From Spartinivicinus ruber (lineage in GTDB: Bacteria > Pseudomonadota > Gammaproteobacteria > Pseudomonadales > Zooshikellaceae): a stretch of 64,000 nt of DNA. The notes beneath the pieces were generated by a model, which saw only the letters and a list, made by a program, of their open reading frames with translations, was not told the DNA's origin and did no database searches. Below are positions 12,193-22,053 of this stretch, piece after piece (within the stretch, counting starts at the first letter, position 1; each line of letters starts with the position of its first letter). The position numbers and the translations under genes are program-made. The stretch is taken from positions 1,415,501 to 1,479,500 of the forward strand of contig NZ_CP048878.1 of NCBI RefSeq assembly GCF_011009015.1, written 5' to 3'.

Positions 12193-13536
12193 ATGAAGAA
12201 AAAATACTTTGGAACTGATGGTATTCGGGGTCAAGTAGGGCAATACCCTATCACACCAGATTTTATGTTAAAGCTGGGTTGGGCAGCAGGTAAGGTGTTT
12301 GCTCAAGAGAGTAAGGGTAAAATTCTGATTGGTAAAGATACACGTATTTCTGGCTATATGTTTGAGGCTGCACTCGAAGCAGGACTTTCCTCTGCTGGTG
12401 TTGATGTCAGTTTGCTTGGCCCCATGCCAACCCCTGCTATCGCTTACTTAACCAGAACGTTTAATGCCCAGGCTGGTATAGTTATTAGTGCTTCCCATAA
12501 CCCATATCAGGATAATGGAATTAAGTTTTTTTCTGCAGCAGGAACCAAATTAGATGACAGTGTTGAGTTAGCCATTGAAGCGATGCTGGATCAAGAAGTG
12601 AAATGTGTTGATTCCAGTAAATTAGGTAAGGCGACGCGAATCAATGATGCTGCTGGCCGCTATATTGAGTACTGTAAAGGAACAGTGGCAGGCAACCTGG
12701 ATCTTAGTGGTTTAAAAATCGTGGTCGATGCAGCCAATGGAGCGACTTACCATGTTGGCCCTGCTGTGTTTCGAGAGTTGGGAGCTGATGTTATTTCAAT
12801 AGGGATAGAGCCAAATGGTATCAATATTAATAAAGAGGTTGGCTCTACTCACTTGAGTGCCTTGCAGAAAAAAGTGGTTGAAGAGCAAGCTGATTTAGGT
12901 ATTGCTTTTGATGGCGATGGCGATCGGGTGATGATGGTTGATCATCAAGGCCAGGCTGTGGATGGTGATGAGTTGCTGTTCATTATTGCTAGTAGCCAGG
13001 CTCATCAGAGGTTATTGCAAGGTGGTGTGGTTGGTACATTGATGACCAATTTGGGAATGGAGTTAGCGTTGTCAGAAATGAATATCCCTTTTGCTCGAGC
13101 AAAAGTAGGTGATCGCTATGTAAATGAAATGCTGCTTGCAAAAGGCTGGTTTTTAGGTGGTGAATCTTCAGGGCATATTATTTGCCGGGATGTGGCCACA
13201 ACTGGAGATGGTATTGTTTCTGCGTTGCAAGTTTTAAAAGCACTGAAAGCAAGACGGCAGTCGTTATTTGAAGTAAAACAACTGATGTGTAAATTTCCAC
13301 AAAAAATGGTCAATGTTCAGCTAGCTAGTAAGATAGATATTGCTAAAAATAGTCAAATCCAAGCTGCTGTCAGTGAGGCGGAAGCAGAGCTGTCAGGAAA
13401 AGGGAGAGTGTTATTAAGGCCATCTGGTACTGAGCCAGTTATTCGGGTGATGGTTGAAGGTGAAGATGAGTTAAAAGTAAATATGTTGGTAAGCCAACTA
13501 GCGGATGCTGTTAAAGAGGCGGTTGTGCTTGACTAA
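12193..13536 (+). CDS. glmM: Phosphoglucosamine mutase
   Basis: A 447-residue GlmM that converts glucosamine-6-phosphate to glucosamine-1-phosphate on the way to UDP-GlcNAc for peptidoglycan and LPS. The N terminus [12 protein letters not shown] is typical. The phosphoserine loop [12 protein letters not shown] has the catalytic serine at residue 101 (102 in E. coli). The metal loop is DGDGDR, and the C-terminal phosphate-binding loop is RPSGTEP. I chose ATG 12193 because the length and serine position fit the family. A GTG at 12181 is an in-frame alternative, and neither has a clear ribosome-binding site. Confidence 0.95.
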   Translation: MKKKYFGTDGIRGQVGQYPITPDFMLKLGWAAGKVFAQESKGKILIGKDTRISGYMFEAALEAGLSSAGVDVSLLGPMPTPAIAYLTRTFNAQAGIVISASHNPYQDNGIKFFSAAGTKLDDSVELAIEAMLDQEVKCVDSSKLGKATRINDAAGRYIEYCKGTVAGNLDLSGLKIVVDAANGATYHVGPAVFRELGADVISIGIEPNGININKEVGSTHLSALQKKVVEEQADLGIAFDGDGDRVMMVDHQGQAVDGDELLFIIASSQAHQRLLQGGVVGTLMTNLGMELALSEMNIPFARAKVGDRYVNEMLLAKGWFLGGESSGHIICRDVATTGDGIVSALQVLKALKARRQSLFEVKQLMCKFPQKMVNVQLASKIDIAKNSQIQAAVSEAEAELSGKGRVLLRPSGTEPVIRVMVEGEDELKVNMLVSQLADAVKEAVVLD

Positions 13537-13651
13537 GGCAAATAGGATAAAAAAGCTCCTGGCTAGGCTAAAAGCACTGATAATAGTTTTGTTTATTGTC
13601 TGTAACTAAATCATAGGGTAACATTCCTGCCCCAAAAACAGTGTAGGTATC

Positions 13652-14398
13652 ATGCGAACACCAATCGTAATTGCCAATTGGAAGATGAATGGCGGTTTAG
13701 CAGCTAATGCTGAGTTAGTTGGTCAATTGACACAGAAGTTGGCTAAGCAACAAGCGGCAACTATTGTAATTTGTCCACCATCTCCATATTTATCTCAAGT
13801 GGAGCAGTTAATCGAAAATAGCAATATTCGGTTAGGGGCGCAAAATGTTTCAGAGTATTCTGTAGGTGCCTATACTGGAGAAGTTTCGTTAAAAATGTTA
13901 CAGGAGTTTGGCGTTCAGTATGTCATTGTTGGGCACTCTGAGCGCCGAGTGGTATTTAAAGAAACAGATCAACAAGTTGCTGAAAAGTGTAGGGTTGTTG
14001 TAGCTAGAGGTTTGGTGCCAGTTATCTGTATTGGTGAGTCACTGGAGGAGCGGCAGCAAGGCAATGCACAAGCTGTAATAGAGCAGCAGCTGCAAGCGTT
14101 GAGCTTAGGTGAGTTGGGTGGTGCATTTATTATTGCCTATGAGCCAATCTGGGCAATAGGTACGGGTGAAACGGCAACCCCTGAGCAAGCCCAGGAAATG
14201 CATAGTTTTATTAGGTCACAGCTACAGTCTCTCATATCAGGGCGAGCTGATAGTATCTCAATATTGTATGGCGGTAGTGTTAAGTCGGATAATGCCAGGC
14301 AGCTTTTTGCGATGCCTGACATTGATGGCGGGTTAGTTGGTGGAGCCTCTTTGCAGGCTGAAGAATTTTTTGCGATTTGTCGAGCTGCAGGTAATTAA
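13652..14398 (+). CDS. tpiA: Triosephosphate isomerase
   Basis: A 248-residue TIM-barrel enzyme that interconverts dihydroxyacetone phosphate and glyceraldehyde-3-phosphate. The substrate lysine is in ANWKMNGG, the catalytic histidine in VIVGHSERR and the catalytic glutamate in AYEPIWAIGTG. The phosphate loop GGSVKSDNA and C-terminal GLVGGASL are intact. The stop codon abuts the secG ATG with no spacer, so the two are translationally linked. The glmM-tpiA-secG order matches Pseudomonas. Confidence 0.97.
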   Translation: MRTPIVIANWKMNGGLAANAELVGQLTQKLAKQQAATIVICPPSPYLSQVEQLIENSNIRLGAQNVSEYSVGAYTGEVSLKMLQEFGVQYVIVGHSERRVVFKETDQQVAEKCRVVVARGLVPVICIGESLEERQQGNAQAVIEQQLQALSLGELGGAFIIAYEPIWAIGTGETATPEQAQEMHSFIRSQLQSLISGRADSISILYGGSVKSDNARQLFAMPDIDGGLVGGASLQAEEFFAICRAAGN

Positions 14399-14935
14399 AT
14401 GGAGACATTAGTTTTAATTGGTCATGTATTGGCTGCATTAGCTTTAATAGGGTTAATTCTATTACAGCAAGGTAAAGGGGCTGAAGCAGGTGCATCATTT
14501 GGCGGTGGCGCATCGCAAACAATATTTGGTAGCCAAGGGGCTGGTAACTTTTTAACTAGAGTTACTGCTATTTTGGCAACAGTATTTTTTATTACCAGCT
14601 TTTCTCTAGCATTATTTGCGAAACACAAAGCAGAAGGTGGTGTGGATCCACTAGAAAAAGCTGTGATAACTGAACAGCCTATTGTTGAAACAGATGTGCC
14701 GACTTTAGATAACGCCGCTGAGAAAAAAACTGTAGAAAACGATGTGCCAGCGCTTGACGCAGAGGGGGTAAATGAAGCAGAATCTACCCCCGCTTCTGAG
14801 GGGAGTAAAACTTCAGATGTAGGTGCTGAATCAGTTGAGTCTAGTCAGGCCCAAACAGGAGCAGTGGAAAGTGCTAGTGAAGTAAATAGCACAAGTGAAG
14901 CAAACACTTCATCTGAAGTAAACTCTGAACAGTAA
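14399..14935 (+). CDS. secG: Preprotein translocase subunit SecG with long acidic tail
   Basis: SecG is the small SecYEG subunit that assists SecA-driven export. Residues 1-80 are typical: a first membrane helix ([20 protein letters not shown]), the [30 protein letters not shown] linker given here in two parts ([16 protein letters not shown] then [14 protein letters not shown]) and a second helix ([17 protein letters not shown]). The protein continues for about 95 residues of acidic, Ser/Glu-rich low-complexity sequence with an imperfect repeat ([18 protein letters not shown]). At 178 residues it is longer than E. coli SecG (110). The ATG abuts the tpiA stop. tRNA-Leu begins two bases after the stop. 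Confidence 0.95.
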   Translation: METLVLIGHVLAALALIGLILLQQGKGAEAGASFGGGASQTIFGSQGAGNFLTRVTAILATVFFITSFSLALFAKHKAEGGVDPLEKAVITEQPIVETDVPTLDNAAEKKTVENDVPALDAEGVNEAESTPASEGSKTSDVGAESVESSQAQTGAVESASEVNSTSEANTSSEVNSEQ

Positions 14936-14937
14936 AT

Positions 14938-15023
14938 GCCGAAGTGGTGGAATTGGTAGACACGCTATCTTGAGGGGGTAGTGGCTTCTAGCCGTGCCGG
15001 TTCAAGTCCGGCCTTCGGCACCA
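14938..15023 (+). tRNA. tRNA-Leu (anticodon GAG)
   Basis: An 86-base class II tRNA with encoded CCA. The acceptor stem GCCGAAG (14938-14944) pairs with CTTCGGC (15013-15019). The anticodon arm is CTATC-TTGAGGG-GGTAG, giving GAG. A variable arm is present, and the T arm is GCCGG-TTCAAGT-CCGGC. It lies two bases after secG and must be released from that transcript, as leuU is in E. coli. Confidence 0.97.
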
Positions 15024-15059
15024 AGCAGTCCAAGTTTCATATCTAATATTTTCAAGCAG

Positions 15060-15087
15060 TTGACCATTAGTTTATAACTGATATAAT
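15060..15087 (+). promoter_or_regulatory. Sigma-70 promoter for tRNA-fMet and the nusA-infB operon
   Basis: TTGACC (15060-15065), a 16-base spacer and a consensus TATAAT (15082-15087) place the start about six bases before the mature tRNA-fMet. This corresponds to the metY promoter of the E. coli metY-rimP-nusA-infB operon. Confidence 0.8.
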
Positions 15088-15099
15088 TTTGGTCGCTAT

Positions 15100-15176
<77 letters not shown>

Positions 15177-15186
15177 TATTTTTAAG

Positions 15187-15210
15187 AACCCCTTTTTTAA
15201 GGGGTTTTTT
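15187..15210 (+). terminator. Terminator after tRNA-fMet
   Basis: The stem AACCCCTT (15187-15194) with AAGGGGTT (15199-15206) has a TTTT loop and six T at the end. It would end the short tRNA transcript, and read-through would supply rimP-nusA-infB. Confidence 0.85.
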
Positions 15211-15282
15211 ATTAGCTGTAGTAAGTAATCGTTCAGCTTAGCAAGCTAAGTATAGCACTGAACATTGCTGTATTTTGAGATT

Positions 15283-15302
15283 GGGCGCTATGCCCTTTTT
15301 TT
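15283..15302 (+). terminator. Second short terminator-like hairpin before rimP
   Basis: GGGC (15283-15286) and GCCC (15292-15295) flank GCTAT and are followed directly by seven T. The stem is only four pairs, so it is weak alone. It stands 72 bases downstream of the tRNA terminator and about 40 bases before rimP, as a second barrier in the operon leader. Confidence 0.5.
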
Positions 15303-15341
15303 ATTGCTGCCATGAAGGCCTGCTAAACAGGTATTAAAACA

Positions 15342-15797
15342 GTGAGCAAACAACATGATGCATTATCTGAGTTAATTGAGCCTACTATTGATAGTTTGGG
15401 CTTTGAACTTTGGGGGATAGAATTTTTTACCCAAGGAAAGCACTCTAAATTGCGCGTTTTTATTGAAAGTGATGCAGGTATATCACTAGAAAACTGTGAG
15501 CAAGTTAGCCGTCAGGTGAGTAGTATTCTGGATGTTGAAGATCCTATTGCTGGCGAATATACCTTGGAGGTTTCTTCTCCAGGTCTGGATAGACGTTTAT
15601 TTAAACTCGATCATTTTCAGCGCTTCATTGGTAGTAAAGTTAGTTTGAAATTAAGAATCCCTTTTGAAGGGAAACGAAAGTTTGTTGGCAGGATCAATGG
15701 TGTAGAAGAAGATGAGGTCGTGTTACAAGTAGATGAGCACGAATATTTATTACCAATAACTTCTATTGAAAAGGCTAATATTGTTCCTGAGTTTTGA
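15342..15797 (+). CDS. rimP: Ribosome maturation factor RimP
   Basis: A 151-residue RimP, needed for 30S subunit maturation. The family features LSELIEPTIDSLGFELWGIEF and DVEDPIAGEYTLEVSSPGLDRRLF are present. It starts at GTG 15342, preceded by CAGG about ten bases away. It is the first protein gene of the rimP-nusA-infB-rbfA-truB-rpsO-pnp series, 58 bases ahead of nusA. The length agrees with E. coli (about 150). Confidence 0.95.
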   Translation: MSKQHDALSELIEPTIDSLGFELWGIEFFTQGKHSKLRVFIESDAGISLENCEQVSRQVSSILDVEDPIAGEYTLEVSSPGLDRRLFKLDHFQRFIGSKVSLKLRIPFEGKRKFVGRINGVEEDEVVLQVDEHEYLLPITSIEKANIVPEF

Positions 15798-15855
15798 TAA
15801 AGATTTTCTCTAATCAGGCGCTACGGGGCAGCTTGGGCAAAATGCGAGGCGTAAC

Positions 15856-17352
15856 ATGAGCAAAGAGATTCTGTTAGTTGTCGACTCGGTATCCAATGAA
15901 AAAGGGGTACCGCCAGAAGTCATTTTTGAAGCAATTGAGGTTGCTTTGGCAACTGCTACAAAAAAACGTTACGACACTGAGATGGATGTTCGAGTCTCAA
16001 TTAATCGTGCGACAGGTGACTATGACACTTTCCGTCGTTGGTCTGTTGTTGAAGATGAAGACTTTGACAGCCTTGGCACTCAACTGACTGTTGAAGAAGC
16101 TCAGGAAAAAGATAGCTCTTTGCAAGCCGGAGACTATTGGGAAGAGCAAATTGAGTCTGTTGAGTTTGGCCGAATCGCTGCCCAAACGGCCAAGCAGGTT
16201 ATTGTTCAGAAAGTAAGAGAAGCTGAGCGTGCCCAAATTGTTGAAGCTTACCGAGAAAAGCTAGGAGAGCTGGTAAGTGGAACGGTTAAAAAAGTGACGC
16301 GAGATAACATCATAATTGACCTGGGTAATAATGCAGAAGCTTTATTACCCAGAGATCAACTAATTCCGCGGGAATCATTTCGAGTGGGTACTCGAGTTAG
16401 GGCTTTGCTTCACGAAATTCGCAAAGAAAATCGAGGCCCGCAATTAATGCTCAGCCGGGCATGTTCTGAAATGTTGATTGAACTGTTTAAAATTGAAGTG
16501 CCAGAAATTGCAGAAGAAGTGATTGAGGTTAAAGGCGCTGCTAGGGATCCAGGCTCCAGAGCCAAAATTGCAGTTAAAACTAATGATGGTCGGATTGACC
16601 CTGTAGGTGCCTGCGTCGGTATGCGTGGAGCTAGGGTTCAGGCAGTTTCGGGTGAGCTAGGTAATGAGCGGATTGATATAGTGCTTTGGGATGATAATCC
16701 CGCTCAGCTAGTTATTAATGCGATGTCTCCTGCTGAAGTCGCCTCAATTATTGTTGATGAAGACACTCATGCAATGGATATTGCTGTGGCGGAAGATAAC
16801 CTGGCACAGGCAATTGGCCGTAATGGTCAGAATGTTAGGTTAGCTAGTGAGTTAACCGGTTGGACCCTCAATGTTATGACAGAGGAAGAAGCTAACAATA
16901 AGCAGGCACAAGAAACAGGCGATATTGTTGGTCAGTTTGTTCAGCAGCTAGATGTAGATCATGAAGTTGCTGAGCTACTTGTAGAAGAAGGTTTTACCAG
17001 CCTTGAAGAAGTGGCTTATGTGCCACTAGAAGAAATGCTAGAAATTGATGGTTTTGATGAAGAGATTGTCAACGAGCTGCGTCAACGGGCAAAAGACAAA
17101 CTACTCACCCAGGCAATTGCTTCTGAAGAACAGCTAGAAAGTGCTCAGCCAGCGCAAGATTTATTAGAAATGGATGGTATGGATAAACATTTGGCTTATG
17201 AATTAGCCAGTAAAGGGATTGTTACCATGGAGGATCTTGCTGAACAGTCAATTGATGATTTATTAGAAATTGAAGGCATTGATGAGGCACAAGCTGGTGA
17301 ATTAATTATGACTGCGCGAGCGCCGTGGTTTGAAGACGGGCAGCAACAGTAA
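15856..17352 (+). CDS. nusA: Transcription termination/antitermination factor NusA
   Basis: A 498-residue NusA that binds RNA polymerase and modulates pausing, termination and antitermination. The N-terminal polymerase-binding domain begins [16 protein letters not shown]. An S1 domain lies near residues 135-200 ([21 protein letters not shown]), followed by KH domains ([28 protein letters not shown]). Two C-terminal acidic helix-hairpin-helix repeats ([20 protein letters not shown] and [20 protein letters not shown]) match the gammaproteobacterial length. The two hairpins before rimP would suit NusA feedback, as known for E. coli. Confidence 0.98.
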   Translation: MSKEILLVVDSVSNEKGVPPEVIFEAIEVALATATKKRYDTEMDVRVSINRATGDYDTFRRWSVVEDEDFDSLGTQLTVEEAQEKDSSLQAGDYWEEQIESVEFGRIAAQTAKQVIVQKVREAERAQIVEAYREKLGELVSGTVKKVTRDNIIIDLGNNAEALLPRDQLIPRESFRVGTRVRALLHEIRKENRGPQLMLSRACSEMLIELFKIEVPEIAEEVIEVKGAARDPGSRAKIAVKTNDGRIDPVGACVGMRGARVQAVSGELGNERIDIVLWDDNPAQLVINAMSPAEVASIIVDEDTHAMDIAVAEDNLAQAIGRNGQNVRLASELTGWTLNVMTEEEANNKQAQETGDIVGQFVQQLDVDHEVAELLVEEGFTSLEEVAYVPLEEMLEIDGFDEEIVNELRQRAKDKLLTQAIASEEQLESAQPAQDLLEMDGMDKHLAYELASKGIVTMEDLAEQSIDDLLEIEGIDEAQAGELIMTARAPWFEDGQQQ

Positions 17353-17378
17353 TAACCACGGGGAGAGGAGATTAGTTG

Positions 17379-19898
17379 ATGGCAGAAGTGACAGTAGAAC
17401 AACTAGCCTTAGTAGTCGGCGCTCCAGTTGAGCGTTTATTAAAGCAAATGAGTGAGGCTGGTTTACCACAAACTAGTCCAGAGCAAGTTGTATCAGATAA
17501 AGAAAAACAAGCCTTACTGGCCTACTTAAAGCAAAGTCATGGTGGTTCTTCAGCAGAGCCCAAAAAAATCACCATTAAGCGTAAAACAGTAAGTCAGTTA
17601 AAAGTTTCTGGCCAAGGTAAAAGTAAGACAGTTAATGTAGAGGTTCGTAAAAAGCGAACTTATGTGAAGCGTAATCTTGTTGCTGAAATTGAAGCAGAGA
17701 AAAAGCGTCTTACTGAGGAAGCTGAGCAAGAGAAGCTGGCAGAAGAAAAGCGCCAGCAAGAGAAAAAAACGAAGGCAGAGACTGAAGTTAGTAAGAAAAA
17801 AGAGCCTGCTCGCCAAGAAAATAAAACAAAGCCCAAGAAAGAAAAGCGCACTGATACTGTAGCTCCTGCTCCTACAGCAACGCCAGCAGACTTGGAAGCT
17901 CAGGCTGATCCAGGACGTGGTAAAGGTAAAGGGAAAAAAGGCCAGGATAAATCTTCTGCAGCACCAGCTGGTAAGCGTAAAGGTAGAGGTCGTTTTGAAC
18001 GTGATGGCTTTGAAGATGGCTCAGAAGAATTAGGTCGTAGAAAAGGTGGCGGCCGTCGTGATGCTAAAGGCAAAGCGAAAAAGATAAAGTTAGTTGCTAC
18101 TAAGCCAAATATTCATGGTTTTGCTAAACCTACACAGCCTGTTATTCATGAAGTAAGCCTACCTGAAACTATCACAGTAGCTGAACTGGCGCAAAAAATG
18201 TCAGTGAAAGCGGCAGAAGTGATTAAGGCTATGTTCAAAATGGGTTCAATGGTTACTATTAATCAGGTGGTTGATCAAGATACTGCAGCAATTGTGGTTG
18301 AAGAAATGGGTCACAAGGTGAAGCTGGTTAAAGCCGATGCCATTGAAGATACCCTTGAAGATGAATTGACACAAACGGTCGGTGAAGAAACTAACCGTGC
18401 ACCAGTAGTCACTGTAATGGGGCACGTTGACCACGGTAAAACTTCTTTATTGGACTACATCCGTAAAAGCCGAGTGCAATCTGGTGAAGCTGGTGGTATT
18501 ACCCAGCATATAGGTGCCTACCATGTGAAATCAGGTGATAATTTCATTACCTTCCTGGATACACCTGGTCACGCTGCGTTTACTGCGATGCGGGCGCGTG
18601 GTGCAAAAGCAACAGATGTAGTAATTCTGGTTGTTGCTGCTGATGATGGTGTTATGCCTCAAACTGAAGAAGCAATTCAGCACGCTAAAGCTGCCGAAGT
18701 ACCAATCGTTGTTGCAGTTAACAAGATGGATAAGCCTGAAGCAGACCCTGATCGAGTTAAGAACGAACTCTCTGCCAGAGATGTTATTCCTGAAGATTGG
18801 GGCGGTGATACTCAGATGATTCCAGTTTCTGCACATACTGGTGAGGGTATTAATGAGTTGCTCGAAGCAGTGCTTTTACAGTCTGAACTGTTAGAGCTGA
18901 AAGCTTCTCCTGAGTCTCCAGGGCGTGGTGTTGTTGTTGAGTCTCGCTTGGATAAAGGGCGTGGGCCAGTAGCCACGGTATTAGTACAAAATGGTACCCT
19001 ACGCCAGGGCGACAATGTTCTGGTTGGTCAACAGTATGGGCGGGTACGTGCCATGCTGAATGAAGTAGGTGTGCAAGTTAAAGAGGCTGGGCCATCTATA
19101 CCTGTAGAAATTTTAGGTCTTGATGGCACACCGGATGCGGGTGATGAGCTGCTTGTTGTAAAAGACGAGAAAAAAGCCCGCGAAATTGCGTTATTCAGAC
19201 AGGGCAAATATCGTGAAGTGAAGCTAGCACGTCAGCAGGCGGCTAAGCTCGAAAGCATGTTTGCCAGCATGGGAAGCGATGAGAAGAAGACACTTAATAT
19301 TGTACTTAAAGCAGACGTGCGTGGTTCTCTAGAAGCTTTAACTTCTGCACTTACTGAGTTAGGTAATGAAGAAGTTGAAGTAAAAGTTGTATCTAGCGGT
19401 GTTGGTGGAATTACTGAAACAGACGCTAACTTGGCACTTGCTTCCAGTGCAGTTATCTTTGGTTTTAATGTTCGTGCAGATGCCACGGCGAGAAAAATTG
19501 TTGAAACTGAAGAACTTGATATGCGTTATTACAGCGTTATTTATGACATCATTGATGATGTGAAAAAAGCGCTAACAGGCATGTTAAAAGCCCAGTTTAG
19601 AGAACAAATTGTAGGTGTGGCAGAAGTTAGAGATATCTTTAGATCACCTAAATTTGGTTTAATTGCTGGTTGTATGGTAGTGGAAGGTACTGTTTTCCGT
19701 AACGAGCGCATCAGGGTACTGCGTGATAACGTGGTTATTTATGAAGGTGAGCTTGAGTCATTACGTCGCTTTAAAGATGACGTGAATGAAGTTCGAAATG
19801 GTATGGAATGTGGTATCGGTGTGAAGAATTACACTGATGTCAAAGAAGGCGACAAGATAGAGGTTTATAAATCTATCGAAGTAGAGCGTTCCTTATAA
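17379..19898 (+). CDS. infB: Translation initiation factor IF-2
   Basis: An 839-residue IF-2, the GTPase that places initiator tRNA-fMet on the ribosome. An IF2_N subdomain ([21 protein letters not shown]) comes first. A long charged Lys/Glu-rich linker (about residues 95-240) follows, then a second IF2_N and the GTPase with [10 protein letters not shown] (G1), DTPGHAAF (G3) and NKMDKP (G4), plus C-terminal domains. I chose ATG 17379, with GAGAGGAG eight bases upstream, over a TTG one codon earlier. It lies 26 bases after nusA. Confidence 0.98.
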   Translation: MAEVTVEQLALVVGAPVERLLKQMSEAGLPQTSPEQVVSDKEKQALLAYLKQSHGGSSAEPKKITIKRKTVSQLKVSGQGKSKTVNVEVRKKRTYVKRNLVAEIEAEKKRLTEEAEQEKLAEEKRQQEKKTKAETEVSKKKEPARQENKTKPKKEKRTDTVAPAPTATPADLEAQADPGRGKGKGKKGQDKSSAAPAGKRKGRGRFERDGFEDGSEELGRRKGGGRRDAKGKAKKIKLVATKPNIHGFAKPTQPVIHEVSLPETITVAELAQKMSVKAAEVIKAMFKMGSMVTINQVVDQDTAAIVVEEMGHKVKLVKADAIEDTLEDELTQTVGEETNRAPVVTVMGHVDHGKTSLLDYIRKSRVQSGEAGGITQHIGAYHVKSGDNFITFLDTPGHAAFTAMRARGAKATDVVILVVAADDGVMPQTEEAIQHAKAAEVPIVVAVNKMDKPEADPDRVKNELSARDVIPEDWGGDTQMIPVSAHTGEGINELLEAVLLQSELLELKASPESPGRGVVVESRLDKGRGPVATVLVQNGTLRQGDNVLVGQQYGRVRAMLNEVGVQVKEAGPSIPVEILGLDGTPDAGDELLVVKDEKKAREIALFRQGKYREVKLARQQAAKLESMFASMGSDEKKTLNIVLKADVRGSLEALTSALTELGNEEVEVKVVSSGVGGITETDANLALASSAVIFGFNVRADATARKIVETEELDMRYYSVIYDIIDDVKKALTGMLKAQFREQIVGVAEVRDIFRSPKFGLIAGCMVVEGTVFRNERIRVLRDNVVIYEGELESLRRFKDDVNEVRNGMECGIGVKNYTDVKEGDKIEVYKSIEVERSL

Positions 19899-19924
19899 TA
19901 CCCGGCATATCGGGTATATTTTAT
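19898..19924 (+). terminator. Weak hairpin between infB and rbfA
   Basis: ATACCCG (19898-19904) and CGGGTAT (19911-19917) form a seven-pair stem that starts on the last base of the infB stop codon. ATTTTAT follows. It probably attenuates rather than ends the operon, since rbfA lies 46 bases downstream. Confidence 0.5.
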
Positions 19925-19944
19925 AGTTAGAGAGCATTATTTGA

Positions 19945-20358
19945 ATGGCAAGAGAATATAGCCGAACCCAGCGTGTTTCAGATCAACTTCAGCGAGAATT
20001 GGCAAGCTTGATTCAGCTGGAAATTAAAGATCCTCGTTTGGGTATGGTCACGGTCAGTGCTGTTGAAGTGACAAAGGATTTAGCTTATGCCAAAGTCTTT
20101 GTTACCTTTTTAGCAATCAATGACCAACAACCAGTCGATGAAAAATTAGAGGTATTAAATCATGCGGCAGGCTTCTTGCGTTCATTGCTCGCGAAGTCCA
20201 TTAAGCTAAGAACAATACCCCAGCTAAGCTTTTATTATGATGACAGCATCAGCCGAGGGCAGTATCTATCCAACTTGATAGATAAGGCCATGGCTTCTGA
20301 TAACCAGCATCACTCAGCTGAGTCTGATCAAGATAATAGTAACCAAGAAGCGGAGTAA
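19945..20358 (+). CDS. rbfA: 30S ribosome-binding factor RbfA
   Basis: A 137-residue RbfA, the KH-fold factor that binds immature 30S near the 5' end of 16S rRNA and assists cold-adapted assembly. The N terminus REYSRTQRVSDQLQRELASL and the segment IKDPRLGMVTVSAVEVTKDL are family signatures. The C-terminal tail is Asp/Gln/Ser-rich and disordered. It is located between infB and truB as in E. coli, with only three bases before truB. Confidence 0.97.
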   Translation: MAREYSRTQRVSDQLQRELASLIQLEIKDPRLGMVTVSAVEVTKDLAYAKVFVTFLAINDQQPVDEKLEVLNHAAGFLRSLLAKSIKLRTIPQLSFYYDDSISRGQYLSNLIDKAMASDNQHHSAESDQDNSNQEAE

Positions 20359-20361
20359 GTA

Positions 20362-21303
20362 GTGGGGCGTCATCGTCAACGGGGCAGACCTGTTAGTGGT
20401 ATTATTCTTATTGATAAACCCCAGGGTTTAACCTCTAATCAAGTTTTACAACAAGTAAAGCGTTTATATGGAGCTGCAAAAGCAGGCCATACGGGTAGTT
20501 TAGATCCACTAGCAACAGGGGTTTTGCCTATTTGTTTGGGAGAGGCTACTAAATATTCTCAATATTTGCTGGATGCTGACAAAGGCTATCGCACAACTGC
20601 AACTTTGGGCACTAAAACTACGACGGGTGATGCAGAGGGCGACATTATTGAAGAAAAGCCTGCTGCTCACATAACTGAAGCAGACATTGATAACGTGTTG
20701 CCTCAGTTTATGGGGGAAATTCAGCAAGTGCCGTCCATGTATTCTGCTATCAAAGTTGATGGTCAGCCACTCTACAAACTGGCACGTCAAGGTGTGGAAA
20801 TAGAGCGTAAGGCTCGTACAGTACGCATTTATTCGTTAAAAAAATTACAGTACTCAACTCCTCAATTGGAGCTAGAAGTGCTTTGTAGTAAAGGCACTTA
20901 TATTCGTTCATTGGTTGAAGATATTGGTGAGCAGTTGGGTTGTGGTGGTTATGTTAGCCAACTACGTCGTTTTAGTGCTGGCCCTTATGATGAAGAGCAG
21001 CTGTATACTTTTGAACAATTGCAACAAGTTCGTGATGAAGGTGGTCATCAAGCGTTAGATGAGCTGCTGTTACCGGTTGATACAGCAGTAATGCACTGGC
21101 CTGAAATTATTCTTACTGAAACGACAGGCTTTTATGTGCAGCAAGGCCAGCCGGTTACTGTATCCAAAGCACCTGCTGCAGGTTGGGTTCGCCTTTACCT
21201 AGGGAAGCAACGACAGTTTATTGGAATTGGCGAAATTGATGATGAAGGTCGAGTAGCACCAAGGCGACTGGTAAAAACCAATAACTCAAATACTAGTGTA
21301 TAA
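20362..21303 (+). CDS. truB: tRNA pseudouridine(55) synthase TruB
   Basis: A 313-residue TruB that makes pseudouridine 55 in the T loop of tRNAs. The catalytic aspartate lies in the motif HTGSLDPLATGVLP (Asp48). The KGYRTTATLG and YSAIKVDGQPLYKLAR motifs follow, and a PUA-like domain fills the C terminus. It starts at GTG 20362, three bases after the rbfA stop, with CGGAG inside the end of rbfA as ribosome-binding site. Confidence 0.97.
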   Translation: MGRHRQRGRPVSGIILIDKPQGLTSNQVLQQVKRLYGAAKAGHTGSLDPLATGVLPICLGEATKYSQYLLDADKGYRTTATLGTKTTTGDAEGDIIEEKPAAHITEADIDNVLPQFMGEIQQVPSMYSAIKVDGQPLYKLARQGVEIERKARTVRIYSLKKLQYSTPQLELEVLCSKGTYIRSLVEDIGEQLGCGGYVSQLRRFSAGPYDEEQLYTFEQLQQVRDEGGHQALDELLLPVDTAVMHWPEIILTETTGFYVQQGQPVTVSKAPAAGWVRLYLGKQRQFIGIGEIDDEGRVAPRRLVKTNNSNTSV

Positions 21304-21451
21304 GTTTTGATACTTTGTTAGAATACGCTCGCCTGATAACTATTTAACGTCGGGCGAAGTTACGGGCAGCTGTAAATATGCGTGGCTGCTTCACTTAACG
21401 ATGCTAATTAAAGCATTAATAAATTGACTACTGCATATTGAGGAAATTGCA

Positions 21452-21721
21452 ATGGCATTGTCTGCTGAAAAAAAAGCACAAGTAATTAAAGATTACCAAG
21501 TTAAAGAAGGTGATACTGGCTCACCTGAAGTTCAGGTTGCTTTACTGACTGCTAACATTGAAGGCTTACAGTCTCACTTTAAAGCACACATTCATGATCA
21601 CCACTCACGTCGTGGCTTGATTCGGATGGTTAACCAGCGTCGTAAATTACTTGACTACTTAAAAAGAAAAGACGTTGAGCGTTATCGTACATTAATTCAG
21701 CGCTTAGGCCTGCGCCGGTAA
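21452..21721 (+). CDS. rpsO: 30S ribosomal protein S15
   Basis: An 89-residue S15, a primary 16S rRNA-binding protein of the 30S platform. The family signature ([18 protein letters not shown], then [20 protein letters not shown]) is complete, and the end [16 protein letters not shown] is typical. AGGAAATTGCA precedes the ATG. The 148-base leader after truB contains a GCAGC/GCTGC inverted repeat and could hold the S15 autoregulatory structure. That is inference. A strong terminator follows. Confidence 0.98.
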   Translation: MALSAEKKAQVIKDYQVKEGDTGSPEVQVALLTANIEGLQSHFKAHIHDHHSRRGLIRMVNQRRKLLDYLKRKDVERYRTLIQRLGLRR

Positions 21722-21786
21722 TTCAGGCGCTGACTAAGCTATGCGCCAATCGACTGCTCATAATATGAGGCTCAGTCGTTATTCTA

Positions 21787-21820
21787 CACCGCTAAAGCAT
21801 TACTGCTTTAGCGGTGTTTT
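21787..21820 (+). terminator. rpsO terminator
   Basis: A perfect 13-bp stem (CACCGCTAAAGCA at 21787-21799 with TGCTTTAGCGGTG at 21804-21816) has a TTAC loop, followed by T4. It separates rpsO from pnp. Confidence 0.9.
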
Positions 21821-21895
21821 CGTATTAAAAAATAGATTTATCTGACATACCCAAAGCCTGGCTGTCAATGGCAGGGGCATAAAGCTGGACTACTG

Positions 21896-21926
21896 TTACT
21901 CGCTGGCCAACCCTGCTGGCTATAAT
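21896..21926 (+). promoter_or_regulatory. Possible pnp promoter
   Basis: A perfect TATAAT lies at 21921-21926 in the 332-base rpsO-pnp gap. The upstream hexamer is poor (TTACTC near 21896). The rest of the gap holds the rpsO terminator and an AT-rich leader with a doubled TTTATAGATA just before the pnp ribosome-binding site. Confidence 0.3.
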
Positions 21927-22053
21927 AAAACCTCTTCATCCCCGCCAGAATGATGAGCACCATTGCAGAAAGGTCTAGCCAAATGGTATAGACAGAGCTA
22001 ATAACAATTATTAGTTAGCATTTATAGATATTTATAGATAGAAGGATAATCCT

